A stretch of 64,000 nt of DNA from Acanthaster planci (GCF_001949145.1 NW_019091540.1:193528-257527), one strand, 5' to 3'. Shown: positions 1 through 40,975, counted from the first letter of the stretch. Notes: generated by a model not told the origin, from the sequence alone. Numbers and translations: made by a program.

Positions 1-1997
1 AGGAAGGAAACTGAATTAATGAAATAGGTCCCTCAAATCGTCCTCTAATTGATATGCAGTTTATATTGACACGCTCAATGGGTATTTTGTTGTGATAATA
101 TTTTACTACTGCAACAGCTGACAGAACTCAATAAATACAATGACAGAATGTGTAACAGAGAGTTTTCTTCGAAAACTGATGCGTGATGGCGCCTACCCAA
201 ATTGTTTTTCCGTCAGACTCTCTACACTAACAGTTCAAAAAAGAAAATCGCCCCCCAGTTTAATGTTATTTTTTTAACTAGACGGTTTGCCCCTCCCCCT
301 CCGCCGAAAAAAATTCTGGTGACGCCCATGCCTCTTTTTAGCCAATGTGTGTTGCCATTTTGGACGAAATCACAATGTTGATACCATTGTATAAACATTA
401 AAATTTGACATGATTTAGGAGATTTCAACTGGAAAAAAAGAAAAATGAAGTGAAGGTGAAAGGGAAAACTGGATTAAAATCCCCAGGCTCTTTGACCTCA
501 CATCCACGCATTCACTCGTCACAAACCACCCATACAGCGCAGGGCGCTAAGAAGGGAAAATAAACAAATGTAGTATTTTTTTGTCGAGAACTTAGAGGAT
601 GGAGTTTATTTTAACATCTGGATAGGTGTCGACACTTCTGGCCCAGTGTGCATGACACGTGTGCACTTGTATTGCAGTTAAGGCAGTAACCTGAACTGCT
701 TTGAGTATCCAAAGCTGTGAGGTATTTCAAGCGTTGTATTTGTAAAAGCACTGTTTTTGATCTCCATTTTAAATATTTTAAATTAATTAATAAATTTCGA
801 CTGATGAAAGTTCAAATGTAACGTTCAAGTCCACTTGCTTCTGTTTGGCACTTGGAAAATGTAGGATGGAATTAAAAACAGTCTTCCCCTCAACAAAACA
901 AACAAGCTTTGTTGAAATGTGGCATTCCTGTTTGTTCCAATTAGCAATCTAAAACCAAATCTCACTGTATTTCACCCTAAAGATACATCTGAAAACGATG
1001 CGCCGAATACAGCAAGACTTATGAAACTATTGAAATATTCGCTGCGGCGGGATATCAATTTCAAGCCGCTGCAAGATCTTATAACTCGCCAAGGCGAGAT
1101 AGTAACTCGAAAAAAAAACTTTTTGCAAGTGGCCATTATACGCTTCCGTAAGAACTAAATCTGGGAGCGCCAAAATTATATTTGGGGGACCAAAAATTGT
1201 TTGAAATGTCTTTATGTAATATTTCAGGGCCTTTTGGAGGGGTTGAGACTACATTTTAGTCTTTCTACACGCTTTTGGAAGGAAGGGGTTTGATCAAGAC
1301 AAGATCGCCTTTTTCTCATTATGTTTGCTCCTTTTGGGGGCATGGACCTCGATGGCCATCATCCACCCCCCCCCCCGCAGTCCGACTTTGGCCAATTATT
1401 GATTCATTGACAACATCTACGATTTTGAGGGTTTCCTAAAAAGAAATACAAAGGTGCTTTCCTGTCAGTTATTGACCAGAAGGGTGCTAAAGATGCGATT
1501 ATTACCAGCTGATGTGGAATGATACATCTTAGACGATAAAATAAATATTATTTTGAAAACTGATTCAAAATTCGGTGACAGTTCATTTTTGTTCCATAGC
1601 CTTCGCCGCCTGACTCTCCTGTGTCCTATAGTAACATCGGTTTCTGTAGTTTAGATACAACATTCAAGAATATCGAGTCCAATTTTTACCAAGATCTACC
1701 ATTTCGTCAGCGAGCTCCTTTCCAAAAGTTTACAGGATTTTAATGCTCAAACTACAAAATGACTGATACCAGATGCTGACTCTTTTCTTGACGTTTATTT
1801 GGGCAAGTGGTTCGATAAACAACCAAACTAGGTTACATTACTAAAATGTGATTATGTCATCAACGTTAATTGCAAGAGCATTTGGGAGCTGTAACTCCCA
1901 TTAAATTCAACTGCAACATAAATTTGTTGTTCACGTGTCACGGGTAAGGATGAAATGTGTCATTTGCTGTCTCTTCATAACTTAATTCATTCACTAA
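1..1997. other. Intergenic stretch downstream of esterase A
   Basis: No gene is recognisable on either strand; the short open frames here have no family motifs. Around 240-330 lies a purine/pyrimidine-run sequence (a C-rich run followed by A-rich sequence and a 'gacgcccatg' segment). It resembles the G-run repeats seen elsewhere in the window and is probably a transposon remnant. Read on the minus strand, an AATAAA hexamer occurs at 1799-1794, about 510 bases beyond the stop codon of esterase A. It could be that gene's polyadenylation signal, but nothing else supports it. A long C run lies at about 1366-1375. Confidence 0.4.
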
Positions 1998-2170
1998 TAC
2001 GGCCGTTTCACAAGAGAGCGCCACCAAGAGTTTGCAGCGCGTTCGCCTATCACAATGCACGAAATCTATCGACCCAATGCGCGTTTGGAAAGGGTATACA
2101 ACTTTCGCGCATTATGACTGGCCAACATGTTGCAAACTCTTGGTGGCGCACTATTGTGAATCACCCGTAC
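1998..2170. mobile_element. Small inverted-repeat element (MITE-like)
   Basis: The two ends are inverted copies of each other over about 38 bases. The left end contains GCGCCACCAAGAGTTTGCA, and the same stretch appears reverse-complemented at about 2129-2150. The element is about 173 bases long with no coding capacity. TA dinucleotides at both outer edges could be a target duplication, as in Tc1/mariner-type MITEs, but the exact boundary is not certain. It sits about 140 bases past the stop codon of esterase A and may therefore be within that gene's 3' untranslated region. Confidence 0.65.
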
Positions 2171-2309
2171 TGTTTTTAACTCGAGTAGTTTTCATTGCTA
2201 TTAAGCTTCCTGTGTGTTTTCACATAACTCAGAATTTAGACTGCAACACGGTTCGAAATTTATGGAACGTTAAATGTCTTAAATTTCTGTCATCGGCAGG
2301 TTAGACTTT

Positions 2310-9531
<7,222 letters not shown>

Positions 9532-12500
9532 CTTCGTCCGAGGTTCGGTGCGACGGATAAAAAACTGCACTTACACAACCTTTACTTTGTGGCGAGTACA
9601 CCCCTCAAATTTACCCATTATTAAAACAAGATTTTGCAATTTGTTATAACGTTTATGATGTCGGTTATCAGTAGTCAGATGACCCCCGAAACCCTACTTC
9701 TTCTCTCTCGCTATCAGAAAAAAAAGAAGTGCTTCAACTGCCAATCATAGGATGATTGTGGGACCTGTCTCTCATTTCATTTCAGACCTGTCAGTGTTAT
9801 GGTAATCTTGATCTTGGTAATCTTGGTAATGGTAATCTTGTGCAATGAGCACAAATCAGAAACTATTTCACAGGCCATTTATAATGAAAAAGGTTTTGCA
9901 TAAGAAAGATACATATGAAAATGTAATAACCCAGTTTTGCCCCCACCTCTTCACTGCAATTTCTACTCTAAACACTTAACATTAAATTTATTTTCCAAGA
10001 AATTCCATTTTTATACACTTTTGAGTTTGCATGGCCCGTTGTGGGGCTGATTTGAAGGCAAATCGAGGGAGGTTCTGTTCATCATGCAGCCATCAGCGAA
10101 TCACTGCAAGGAGCAACGTGGGGTGAAACTTCCAAGGGAACTTTGGGGTGCTCACATTTCTTTAACGGGGTACTTAAGGAAAACTAGCTGCAGGGTGAAT
10201 GCAGCTTTTGTGCGTCTCATGATTTCAAACTAGTGGGGGTGCAGTACCAAGTGGCACACCCAAGATTTGTCGTGGGGGGGGGGCTCGAGCTGGAATATAC
10301 CCACCCAAATAGCTCACGATGCTGAAATCCCCACTCCGGTTGCTCCACCGTGCTGACCCAACTGAAATCTTGAGGTGAGAGCATTTGGGAATGGCGGATA
10401 TCTGCTGGGGAATACGCGCTCTTCCTTCGGTCCACCGGAGTTTAGGCCAATGAAATTTGATTTACTGTTTCTCGTCAGAGGCTTTTCAAATTGAGATGTG
10501 TTTTTGTATTTGTATTTTCATTATTCCTTTTTTTACATTCAAAAGAATGCCATTTTCACGCGCATAAAAAAGATATTCGGTGCCCCACGAGGCTGACAAG
10601 CCCACAGGCATTCGGGCTCTGGATTTTCGGTGTGTTCTGATGACTGGAATTGCTGGAACGTAACTTTCGATGTTGGGAATTAGATTTTCCATCAGGTTTA
10701 GCCAATTTCGTTTGAACAATAAATGAATAATGATTTTTTTATATGTGAGGCCAACATCACATGCGGGCACTGACGAGAAACAATAAATCTAATTTCATTA
10801 GCCTAACTAAGCCCTGCAGCGAAGTAATTTGTACAACTTACTGGAAGCAACTATCAGTCGCGGAACAAGGGCACAAATTTCTGAGGGAGGCACCAGGAGG
10901 TGCACAACCGTTTTCCAGAAGAGTACTGAAAGCAAATTAGCTGTGGTCTCTATAGGTTGTGTAAGTTTAAAATTTCAAATGAAGACACCAGAGAGGGGGA
11001 CACGGACTTTGGCAGGAGGAATGTGCCCCCCCCCCATGATGCCACGGGAAACACTTTTTAGAAGGTCATTCGCAAACACGAAGAATAATGAAGACACAGT
11101 ACAGGAAAAAGAAACATCACTTAAGGGGATACAATAACCCATTTCAAATTTTTACTCCTGAAAAAATCCATGGCAGGTTGGTGCGGGTAAGGAGGCGTTA
11201 CAGCTGTTCATTTTCTCACAGAATGTTACAATTCTGTCAACCAGCCCCAACTTTGAAATTAGTTGATTGGCAGGTCGGAGAGATTAACGCACGTCCACTT
11301 TTTTATCAGCCCGTTCCATAATTTCAGAAACAAATATTTGGCTTAATCTTCAAATACAATACCCAAAACTACAAAAAATACTTAGATTGCAGATATTATT
11401 GACGCACAAAATCTCGATCTTGAAAACGCATTTGATGGAAGTTTTCATAGCTTCATAGAATCAATTTTCATAAATAACTCTTATAATTGAACAAAGATAA
11501 AACGTAACACAGACTATTCACCAGCTAAATCAAGCAAAGAAAACACAACTCATGGTTGTACAATCATCTTAAATAGGCATTGGTAAAATTATGGACAAAT
11601 GTGATTCTTTCTCTTGCCTCAAAAATATTCTTATTTATATTAGTTAATCTTACTTAATATTATTTTCTTCTTTCATTATTCAGTGCTGTAAAGATAATCT
11701 TGACTAATACTGAAGACTGAGCGACCATTCTCGGTGACACTTTGGGGTCGTTTTTCAACACTCAACTTCGTCTTTATTTCAGGCTTCATCTCCAAATCCA
11801 TTCCCGATTGTAGGCTTGAAACATTTCAAATTAATTGCAGTACTACGATATTTGCTCTTCTGCACCATTATTTGAAACTCCACTGGTACTATCAGACTTA
11901 ATATTGAGCTAACAACTCCAAAGTCAGGTGGTAAACAACCAGACGAAGCATAAAACGATGACGAAGTTGAGTACTGGAAAACAGCCTTGGCGACTGGTTC
12001 GACTAATTGGGGCCAAGCTGGATTATATTCACAGACTGCACTCGTGAGCATCAGGGGAGGGAAGGGGCATCTCTCCCCATAAAAAAAGAATTTACAAAGA
12101 AGGATAAAAAGAAAGGAAAAGAAAATGAGAGGATAGGGACAGAAAATCATCAAGTTGCTTAAAATACCCAGGAACTGACCATTTCTGTTGTTTATGGTTA
12201 ACAGTTTACTGCTGAAGAGTGTTTTCCTCCTTCGAAAAAAAAATAATAATCCTTAACCCCGACAACCTCCCTGGAAAAAATCTGCTGATCCATGACTGCA
12301 GTAGCTATACAGATTTTACATGGAGCAATAACTACATATACAAAAAGCATTTGAGTCTGCATTAATTATTTCACCAGGAAAAAACTGAAAGCAATAGTGA
12401 CCAGCCATATCGTCTGAAATGTTTTTTTTGGTTCCAATGCCCGGTCCTCAGTTGATTTAAACTCGGTAAAACTTTGTAGACTCAGTGCTTTGAAAATTCG

Positions 12501-12750
12501 TGAACAAATTGACTTACTGTTCCTAATGACGAAGACTGCTTTGAGTATCAAACTAGCCTATCTGCCAGAAATGGCACCATTGAAGTAGAACGAGAACACA
12601 AGAACATTTTTCTCCACAAAAACTACCTTCTGTTCTCTACCCAGCATCAGAGTAATTCTTGCAAGTCTGTCGGGACCTTTTGGTCAATAAACAAACTTTA
12701 TCTTCTCAATGCTTCCTTTGAATTTTCCTGTCTTACATGACACCCATGCC
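9532..12750. other. Intergenic stretch between the two esterases
   Basis: About 3.2 kb separate the start of esterase A from the stop of esterase B, so it should hold the promoter of A and the 3' end of B. No coding exon is recognised. An open minus-strand frame of 124 codons at 12153-11779 has no family resemblance that I can see and could be part of the B 3' untranslated region or chance. Short direct repeats (GGTAATCTTG) occur at 9800-9840. No promoter element is convincing. Confidence 0.4.
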
Positions 12751-20688
<7,938 letters not shown>

Positions 20689-23600
20689 AAAGACAATCTG
20701 AAAGAAAATTAAATGCATTACAATCTGTTATAAGAATAATCAATTCTCTGTAAGTGATCACAATACATGTACGTTGAATTGAAGGAAGACGCATTCCATC
20801 TTCCCAGTTTTCAAGGCTCACAGGTGGAATGTACCTTTGAATCACTTTAGTTCAATTCCAAAGACAAAATACCAATGTTCTAAACCATTTTTCCACAATG
20901 ATTCATCAATTTCTCCAGGCCAGTGGCTTAACAGCTTCGTGGTTGAAAAAGGAAGAATTTCAAAACATGTTTTGACTCACCTGACATACATGTACGTGCA
21001 ACCATCCGACATCCGAAGGATTTTCTGAGAGTGCATGGTAATAAATAAAAGGTTGAGGAGGCTTTCTATTGGAGATGTTATCAGTTAAGGTAGGGATTTG
21101 GCGGTGATTACCTCTCTGGAATTGGTCACTTATCTTTGATTTTTTCTGTCTGTATGTAATTACAATGATAACTATCACTTTGTGTCATGGGGACAGACTA
21201 TTTTTATAACACAGCAATATGTTAACACTGAGTGGGGTGATTTTAAAACAAATAGTGCCGTTTATGACAATGTTTTCAATATGATAGTGGGGCAACTGTG
21301 GATCAAGGCCTGGTTGTCAAGGGATGTGGTTCACGCTTTTCCTGTCAGAAAGCCAGTTATTGGTTTACACAGCTTGGCTATGTCTGAAATTGGGTTTGGT
21401 CTCAATGGCTTTGCATACAGTAGTAGAAGATAAGTCTCACCAAGTCCTGAACCGGATGAGAAAATGCACAATATCTAAAAAGCCCCATTTTCAGGTCACT
21501 TACCACTGAAACTGCATGCTGAAGTGTAATACCGAGCAAGGTTTCCGGCCAAAATGCCACTTAATGCACATGCACTTGGCTGACACTCACCAAATTTAGT
21601 TGTACAAGTAACTTTAAGGGCTCCAATCCGTAAATAATTAACAGCTTGAAGTATCACCTGTGGAACTCGCCATCACAACAGTATAACAATCATGCGCTGA
21701 AGCCTCTAATGTCTTGAAAGCAATGCTTTATTTCACAGTCAATATGCAATCTGTTACATTCAATTACCCTCTCCTAAAAAAACCCACACAACCCCCCATA
21801 AAAAGCCCTTCCCAAGAGTGATGAATTTGTTGCCATGACAATGTTTATCATTCAGAGCAAAACCAAGTCAAACCCCGGCAATAACTTGGTGAGACTTACT
21901 AAGATCACAGATTACACTTAACAATTCGATACCTGGAAGTCAATGCAACTTCCTTTTTTTTTTCCAGTGCCGCAGAAGAAAACCTTGAAAAAAAAAGTCT
22001 GCATGATGAAGATAGCCATTTGAAGGTCACAAAATCAAATGCGTATCAGAACGAGAACGCACTGAATTATGATTTTTACGGCTGTTTCTCTATCCTTCCT
22101 ATTATGAATAGATATCAAAAGAGTGATGACATATGAATATGACCTCAAGTAAAATTTACCAAGGTTGCAGTTCACCAGAGTGACCAAGGCTTTGCTCCTA
22201 CTTGTAATTTCTCCTGCATCATGTCCAAAATATAATCTTCATAAAAAAAATCACAGGCTGTGGCCTTCTTTTGTCCACAACTGACGGAAGTGGTTTTGCT
22301 GGCTTAGTGGCATGCTACTTTCTTATCTTGTGCCTGTGACAGAAAAAAAGGGAGTACCTTGACAATCTCAACCTGATGTGAAATGCTGAACTTTGAAAAC
22401 TAGACAGAGTGCCGTAAGATGTACGAAAATCAATCCAAATTCAACCAAAGCCACACACAAACAACGCACCCCAAACTCAACATGATTCACATGACTTTGG
22501 ATAAACCGCTGCTTTATCTGTGTTTCACAACTAATTGTGAGCAGACATGCAGTGCAATTTGGGTGGGGACATGTGTTTGTGTAATGCATCCCAAGGACAG
22601 AGTTGTTCAAAACATAGGTAATGTATACGCGACTTTAAAACAGAGTCAACTTGCTCTACTATGAAAAAGATAAACGCCATGATTTGAACAGAATTTTTTT
22701 TATCAAGTCACTGTTCACTGTCTAAACTATTACTTTTTTGAGGGATGTGTGTGGAGATGCATTTCTTCATAGACCTCATTCACACGGAAGCATCACAAAC
22801 TTTCAATTATTCTAAATGTCAACCGGCATTAATTTGTAATGAATTTTTATTTCCTTGCTCTTATTTTTACTCAAAGGTTCCCCAAATGAAAAGTTAACCT
22901 CATTTTCAATTTGAGTTGGCCGATACATGAATACACTCTATTGCAAAATTTCATCTCCTGATTCATGCTTAGTGACACTTCCTGCAACAAACAAGGGTGC
23001 TCTAGCCACTTGTTCCAGGCCGTTATTTGTCAAGGCGCTGCTAAGGTCATAAAGTCAGTCGCCTAGCAACACACTCATCTATGTCTGCCTAGCAATGCCT
23101 GTGACATTTACGGGGAACCCTGATAAAAGTACATGTACCCATCACTGAGCAAAACTTTGTGGATAAGCACGACTCATCACCTCCAATGCTACACACGCTC
23201 ATCTAATCAGTTGTTCCAAGGGCAGATCCAAACCAAATTTTCAGGGGAAACTGTTTCATGGGGGGGGGGATTGGAGCCACAAATTTGGGAATTTTTTTTT
23301 TCAAGTAACATTTTATGGCTGTTCTTCTGCACAGTAGAAAGAAAGAGAAATTTCACAATTTTTCAAAAAAAAAATTCTTTGTTGGAGGATAGCCCCATTG
23401 CCCCCATCCCCCAGATCCCACCTCGGGTTGTTCAGAATATCTGTTTTGCTGACATTTTGAATCTGGACACACATAGCTGAAGCTCACTGAGCTGGGAAGC
23501 AGAAATATCTGCTAAGTGATGAAATGCTGGGAATGGGTCATAAGCAGTACCCATCATGTGACCTTTTAGCTGGTAACTTGTCTCTGCTTAGCAAATATTT

Positions 23601-26600
23601 TTGTACTATACAGCTCAATGATTTTGCCCCCCCCCCCGGGTAAAATGAGTTTACTAGAAAATTTGTCACCCAGAGCACACACAAGACTGCTGGCGGGATA
23701 ATTATCCAACAGGTGGGTCGGGTAATTTTGTGACACAACACGTCTAATTGATTGGTCATTTGGTGCACGTAATTGCATGTAAATCAGTGGAGACCTTCCA
23801 GAGCTACTGCTAGGTCTATTGTTATTGTTTCATTGTGTATTTCCGATGGAGTGAAGACCTAGACCTAGCTCTAGACAACAGATTTGGATGCAGCCATAGC
23901 AATGCTTATGTGTGAGTCTCACTGCAAAACTGTTTTGGCCTTTAAACTTCTGACACCGTTTTTTTTTGCTTCAGAAACACATACATTTACCTTCATCATA
24001 AAGAATTTTGTCTCTCTTGCAAAATCAGTGGATGTAGTTAAAACAAACATCAGAAACACAACAATTTGTACTGTAATGCCCTTCTTCTTTAGATCTGTAT
24101 CGTTTTTTTCAACTCACATTGTCACTCATGGTAAAATGTCCCAACGCTTTTTTTTCCAATGTATAGCACCCGATGTACACTTACACCTACAAAATAAGCC
24201 GTGAAACTCTTTGTACAACACTGAAGTTGGACTTGAAAAACCCTGTTTTGTAATAAAAATACAGCCGCTAGTACAATTTCTATCAATTTCTTTCTACAGG
24301 CAAAGTGAATGTACAACTTTAAATTACAAGGAACTGCTGACAGAGTGAAAAAAATCCTACATCAAAACATCATCCCCCAAAACAGGAATCATTGACCACA
24401 GTACACATAATGACTGAAACTAAAGTGCAAGGACTTGACACCTTCAATTAAAAGTGCAACGACCCCATCTGAATAGCATTTCTGGGGGGTACCAGAACAT
24501 ACAGTCTCCAACTACACAAACAGCCCTGGAGATATTCATGTTCAATTCAAGTAACACACACACAATGGTCCATCATGACAATCTGTTAGCACCTGTGCAC
24601 TGCTCCTTGACCAATTCATTTACTGCATGCTGTGGCTTTACTCTCTTTGAGCTCCAACTCAGACCATGCTACGTGTATTTTGGGTTTGTCACAGCCACAG
24701 TCACGGTGTCAATGAACTGTGCGTAGGCAAAGCACAACATCCAAACGTAGCGACCGTAGGACCCTGCCAAGGGCATTATACCTCATTGCTGTGGCAAGGT
24801 CATATGTGACCTGTCACCACAAAATGAGCTGAAAGTCGCAATTTTCAAAAATTGACATATTGGTATTTTTTTAATTCTGCAGAAAAAGAGCTTTCCAGTG
24901 GTATATACATGGAATACTCTGGGTAAAAGTATCAGGTGACAGGTGGCATTATTCTGGCAGCTTTGCGTCTTGGTTTCTGACATAGTTTCACCATTTAACA
25001 CCATGCCAGAATAATGCTATCGTCAAAACTGCTGAGAAAATGATATTTTAATATATGATCTTGTGAAATATCAGGAATTAAACAGAAGACTGGTTACTCT
25101 TTCCAAATATTACAAATCCTTAAAACTAACCTCCACTTCAAAATGACTTTGAACCGTCAAAATAGGAAAGAGCGAGATGGGACTTTACTCTCATGTTGTT
25201 GTGACAGGTCACATGTAGGTAGTATAATGGTGACTACACTGTGTTATAATGCAAGGATACAATACTGTTGAAAATTTCTGCACCATACTTAACAGCTCAG
25301 CGGCATATGCTGGTGACAGTACGTAATGGTGAACCACCCTGACAGAGCACAGATTAAAAAACTGTGATCAGCTCTATGCACAAAAAACACTGGAAGGTAT
25401 TCCCTGGACAAATCAACAATACTCTCAAACTGGCGAGACACACTGTAATCACGAGCTCGTTCATGCATGACTGGCCAAGGATATCACAGGCGCTGGCTCC
25501 CAAATTAATAGAGGGATTTCACGTTGGCACCGTCTGGGCATATCTGCATCGAAACCGAAGCTCTCTGTGTTGAACTTCGTCACGCGCACCCGCAAAGTCC
25601 ACACAGTACATGCAGTATCCGGTTCATAAGTGTGACACCACTTCAGTATAAACCACGCCCACTGCACAAGATACACGACCATCGCAGGTACGTTAGTTCG
25701 CAGTAAATTGCCATTATTTTTTCTTTTGATTTTACGTGTCTAGTCATCCTGAAAGACTCTTCCACAAAAATTTGCAGCCTGAAAAGTCTGAATTTAACCA
25801 TACCTTTATGTATTTTGATCGTATTTTGATCGAAGCTGACACACACGACCTCATTTTCAAACGCGGAAGTGCGCAGATCAATGCTAAAAGCGTCATATTG
25901 GGATCCCTCTATAGTGCATTCCTGTAAAAGCAAGATGTTTGGTTGTAAACCCAACCACTCAATTAGCTACCAGAGAAGGCATACTTTTGTAAAGAGGAAA
26001 ACCCAGTGTCTTCTGATGACCACATACTGTCTGACTGTGTACATCCACACGCATACACAAACAATAAACATATCACTATAAGCTCTTGTGAAAAAGACCT
26101 CTCTCAGTGACTAATGAGTGACAGAAATGGCTGACGCACATGTAGACCAGCGCGAATGTGGAAAGCTGCTCTCAAGATACGCCCATTCCGGTGAAAATTA
26201 GCCATGCCCACCCTGTGCTGCCAACATGCAAGCCACACACGCACTGCCTCGTCGACAATGGAGCTCGAGTGAAAGATAGCATAGAGCAATTTGTCCTACT
26301 GTTCTGCAAGGAGTCTGAGAAGACATTTAACAGTACACAATGTGCGCTACAACTGCTGTACCAGAGAAAATGAAGGTACACCATGTGTTCTTTGACACAA
26401 ACCAGATGAGACAACTTGGATCTGTCAAACCATATGGGCCAGTACTGCATGCTTCACATTTTGGAGTTTTACTTCCGAAAGAAAAAAGAAAACCAAAAAA
26501 AAGCAAGGGTACCTCAGGTCAAATGCTTCCACAAGATTGTCACCTTACAAGCTGGTAACAGCAACAGAAATACACACAAATTATTGCAATAATGAAACGG

Positions 26601-27698
26601 GGGACCCTAAAAACCCACACTACTTGGTGAAGGCTTGTCTCACTACATAACAACATGGATTGAAAAGGAGTCCACAAAGATGCAAGAGTCCAAAAAATAG
26701 GAATATCAATAAGATAATAAATATGTACAGAATGCTGTGCCAAGTTAATTATATTCTATACTCTAGTTCTGCAGCTTAACTTTGGTAAGTTCTATAAATA
26801 AGGTGCAGAGCTCAAAATGTTGTTTGTCCAGTGAACCACTGAAACTATCTGCTGGCTGGAGATTGACCTGTCTAAATATGACAATAATTCGTTTTCCATT
26901 TCAACAGGTAGGTTCCTAAATCACATGCGTAGAGATCATTGTTGCTATTGATGTGACACTTAATCTTTCAATTATCAGAAGTTTAATTTTCTAGAATTTT
27001 TTCACCATTTTAATTCTTTTATTTTCTTTCCTCCGGTATCAGAAGTTTATATTTCAAAATAACAGCATTTCAGAAAATCTTTCAGAATCATTTCTTGTGT
27101 AAGTCATTTTCTTCAAGGACTGAAGTTAGGTATTGAGAACCGGGGCAAAATTTGAATAAGGCAGAGAAAACTTTCAGAGAAAAAAATTCAGAGAAAGTTG
27201 AAAACTAAAAAAAAAAATGCAATTGACAGTCACGTTCCAGTGGAGTTAGTTTTCAATCTGAAGATAAAATTCTTCTTTGGATAATATGTTCATGTATATG
27301 CAATTGCACCATGTGACGTATGACATTATTTCAAAGTAACGTAAGGTTGGTTGCTACATGTACCTTCCGAGGGTTTCTGAGAGGGAAATAAAAACATACA
27401 GCCAATCAATTAATCCACCAGCAAAAAGTTAAACAAAAATCCCACTTTCAGCTCTGCGCATATTTCATTTTCAGACATATATATAAAATAATATATACAA
27501 TCCATGTCTAACTGACCAACACAACAAAAGAGATTGTGAAAACTAGAAATTAATATTTATAACAGTTATAGGAATAATATCATTATAACCACAGTATCAT
27601 ACATTACATAGTTTACAATGTACAGGGGCGTTTGAAACAGGTTAGGGATAAATCTACCATTGGAAAGAGGATCAAAGCAGGGTTGGCCAACAGCCCTC
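20689..27698. other. Intergenic stretch between esterase B and SPOP
   Basis: About 7 kb with no recognisable exon on either strand. It should contain the upstream region of esterase B and the 3' untranslated region and polyadenylation site of SPOP. G/C homopolymer patches near 23262-23270 and 23629-23637 resemble the G-run repeats elsewhere in the window. The first TACATGTAC palindromes appear here (about 20766, 20989, 23132) at low density. The open frames in this stretch show no domain signature. Confidence 0.4.
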
Positions 27699-38866
<11,168 letters not shown>

Positions 38867-39499
38867 CTCAGCTGGAGGGGGACTGGGAGCCCGTGAGGTC
38901 GCCAGCTTGGTACCTCAGTCAATCCAACACTCCGTTCAGAAGGGAAAAAAGGGAAAAAAAATGATGTGTGTGTGCGTGTATATCCAGTCAATCTGCAGGG
39001 ACCACAGAGAACAGAAAAATAGATTTGCTGAGTACGATAACTGGAATATTGAATTTCACTGGGCCCCGGCTACGTGGATGGAACTCATTATGTTTGGTTC
39101 CCCGAGGCTGAACTGCATTTTATGACTGAATCTGACCAGGGCTGCGTTTAAAGAGCCATGCTGCTGTGTGGTTTGAATGACTACCCTTTCACACCATTGT
39201 CGGGGGTTTCAAGTATCCGCATTCACCTCTGTATGCATTGGTGCACTGCTACTGCTGCTTTGCAGTAAATGTGGCCCATATACATGAAGAGCAACATTTG
39301 CAGACACCAACCACAAGAAATGTACCGTCTATGTACTGTCTGAGTTCTGCTTTAAATGGGCACACGTTAACTGACTGTTTCCAGTGCAATACTGAAAAAA
39401 GTGACTACAATTTGAGCTAGACAAGTCCATAATATTAATATCCAAAATGTCTAGGCAGAATTTTCTTTGTTATGGGTAGTCTAAATGTACTTGACTGAA

Positions 39500-39604
39500 C
39501 AATCAGTCCTAAACCAGAAGAGCGGGTACATGTACAATCAGTCCTAAACCAGAAGAGCGGGTACATGTACAATCAGTCCTAAACCAGAAGAGCGGGTACA
39601 TGTA
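39500..39604. repeat. Three perfect 35-bp tandem copies
   Basis: Units at 39500-39534, 39535-39569 and 39570-39604 are identical. Each contains CCTAAACCAGAAGAGCGGG followed by a TACATGTA palindrome, and the array runs into a longer TACATG run. Perfect identity implies recent expansion. Confidence 0.95.
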
Positions 39605-40814
39605 CATGTACATGTTCCATACCGGGGTACATGTATGTAAATGTGTAAAGAACAATGTTCGCAAGTACATGTACATGTAAAACCTCAAAAATGCGTTCAC
39701 ATACATGTACATGTCATGTATGCGCATGCACACTTACATTGTACATGAACATGTACAATGTATATTTACAAGTATGCAAGTCATGAAATTGTAATGTTAT
39801 TACTCTCCTTGCACATACAGACCTGTATGTACATGTACATGTAGTCTTTTTTTCTATGTACTTAAGAAATTAACATGAAACATGCTGCTTGTGTTCAGAA
39901 GCTCTGTATACCGATACATGTACGCGTATGAAAATAAATTTGTAATTCACTATGATAAATTGATCTTGTGGATGGCACTAAATGGACTCCCACGGCATCT
40001 GAAGTGACCCATGCATGAGTTTACTCATCAGGCTCTACCCAGAGTTTCATTATCACCATCTTTTCGGAGAGAGTGTTAATGAATTAGCCTCTGTTTCATC
40101 TGTGACATATCCCGAGTTCCTCAAAATCTCGACCCGAGTTGAAAAAAAAAGGAAACTACAGAAACACAAAAATTCAGTGGAGTCCTTACTTTTTGCTTAT
40201 TTTAATTATCGATACTGTCCTGTCACTGGACTCAGTAGGTGTTAATGATAGCATGGTCACCCTCCGGTTAGCACCCCCTGTATCTCAGAGGATGCTGCGG
40301 ACCACTGGCTTGGCTTCGTGTCTAAGGCTCATCGTCAAGTCCCCTTCTCCTTGCAAATTGCCTAGTGATTTATGGCACTTTCATTTATACCCGGCATCTT
40401 AGAAATCCTGGGCTCTGGTGCCTCCGACAGATCAGATCCACAAATAACCGGGAGCTACATGTACATGTATGTATGCAAGATGCATGGGAAAAGGACTGAT
40501 GAGGGGGATGGGTGTTTTCACCCTGGCTTGCTCTCAGCCAGTGGTCCGAAATAAAGTGCATGTTCCCTGTACATGCAGCATGACTGGTGAAAATTTAAAG
40601 TCTCTTAAGTTATACAGTGCAGGTAGCAGGGAAGTGGTGCAGCGGTGATACTGTTTTAAAAAGAATCAATGCATCAACATTAAATTTCAATCAGACCCTG
40701 TGTGGAAACAATTACCGGTATTTATTATCTGGTCATCCATCAGCACATTCAGCACCAATTACAGAGTGAAGTGGCATTTAGGAAGAAAATGAATAAATTT
40801 TCAGTTTATAGAGT

Positions 40815-40975
40815 TGGGAGGAAAATGACCCACAAACATTCCAGGGAAAACCCACAGAATCAGGCAGGGACTGAAAACCCAATCCACATGCTGACCCACA
40901 TGTACAATGTACATGTACAGTGTAGGTGGGATTTGAATCCGGGTTGCAAGGGTGGAAGGTGAGGAAAGAGTCACT
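40815..40975 (+). repeat. Degenerate dispersed repeat of the GGGAGGAAACC type
   Basis: The sequence begins TTGGGAGGAAAATGACCC and continues through a 'gggaaaacccacag' segment. It later reaches GGTGGGATTTGAATCCGGG, with a TACATG run inserted between. This order matches the widely distributed animal repeat whose copies read 'ggaggaaacc...aacccacgc...ggattcgaaccc'. It is a decayed copy. The ATTTGAATCC part is reminiscent of a tRNA B box, but no complete tRNA or A box is present. Confidence 0.45.

Noticed and set aside
11779-12153. A 124-codon minus-strand frame downstream of esterase B
   Set aside because: Esterase B already ends at 12751 with a stop and a correctly phased last exon; this frame has no splice link or recognisable domain.
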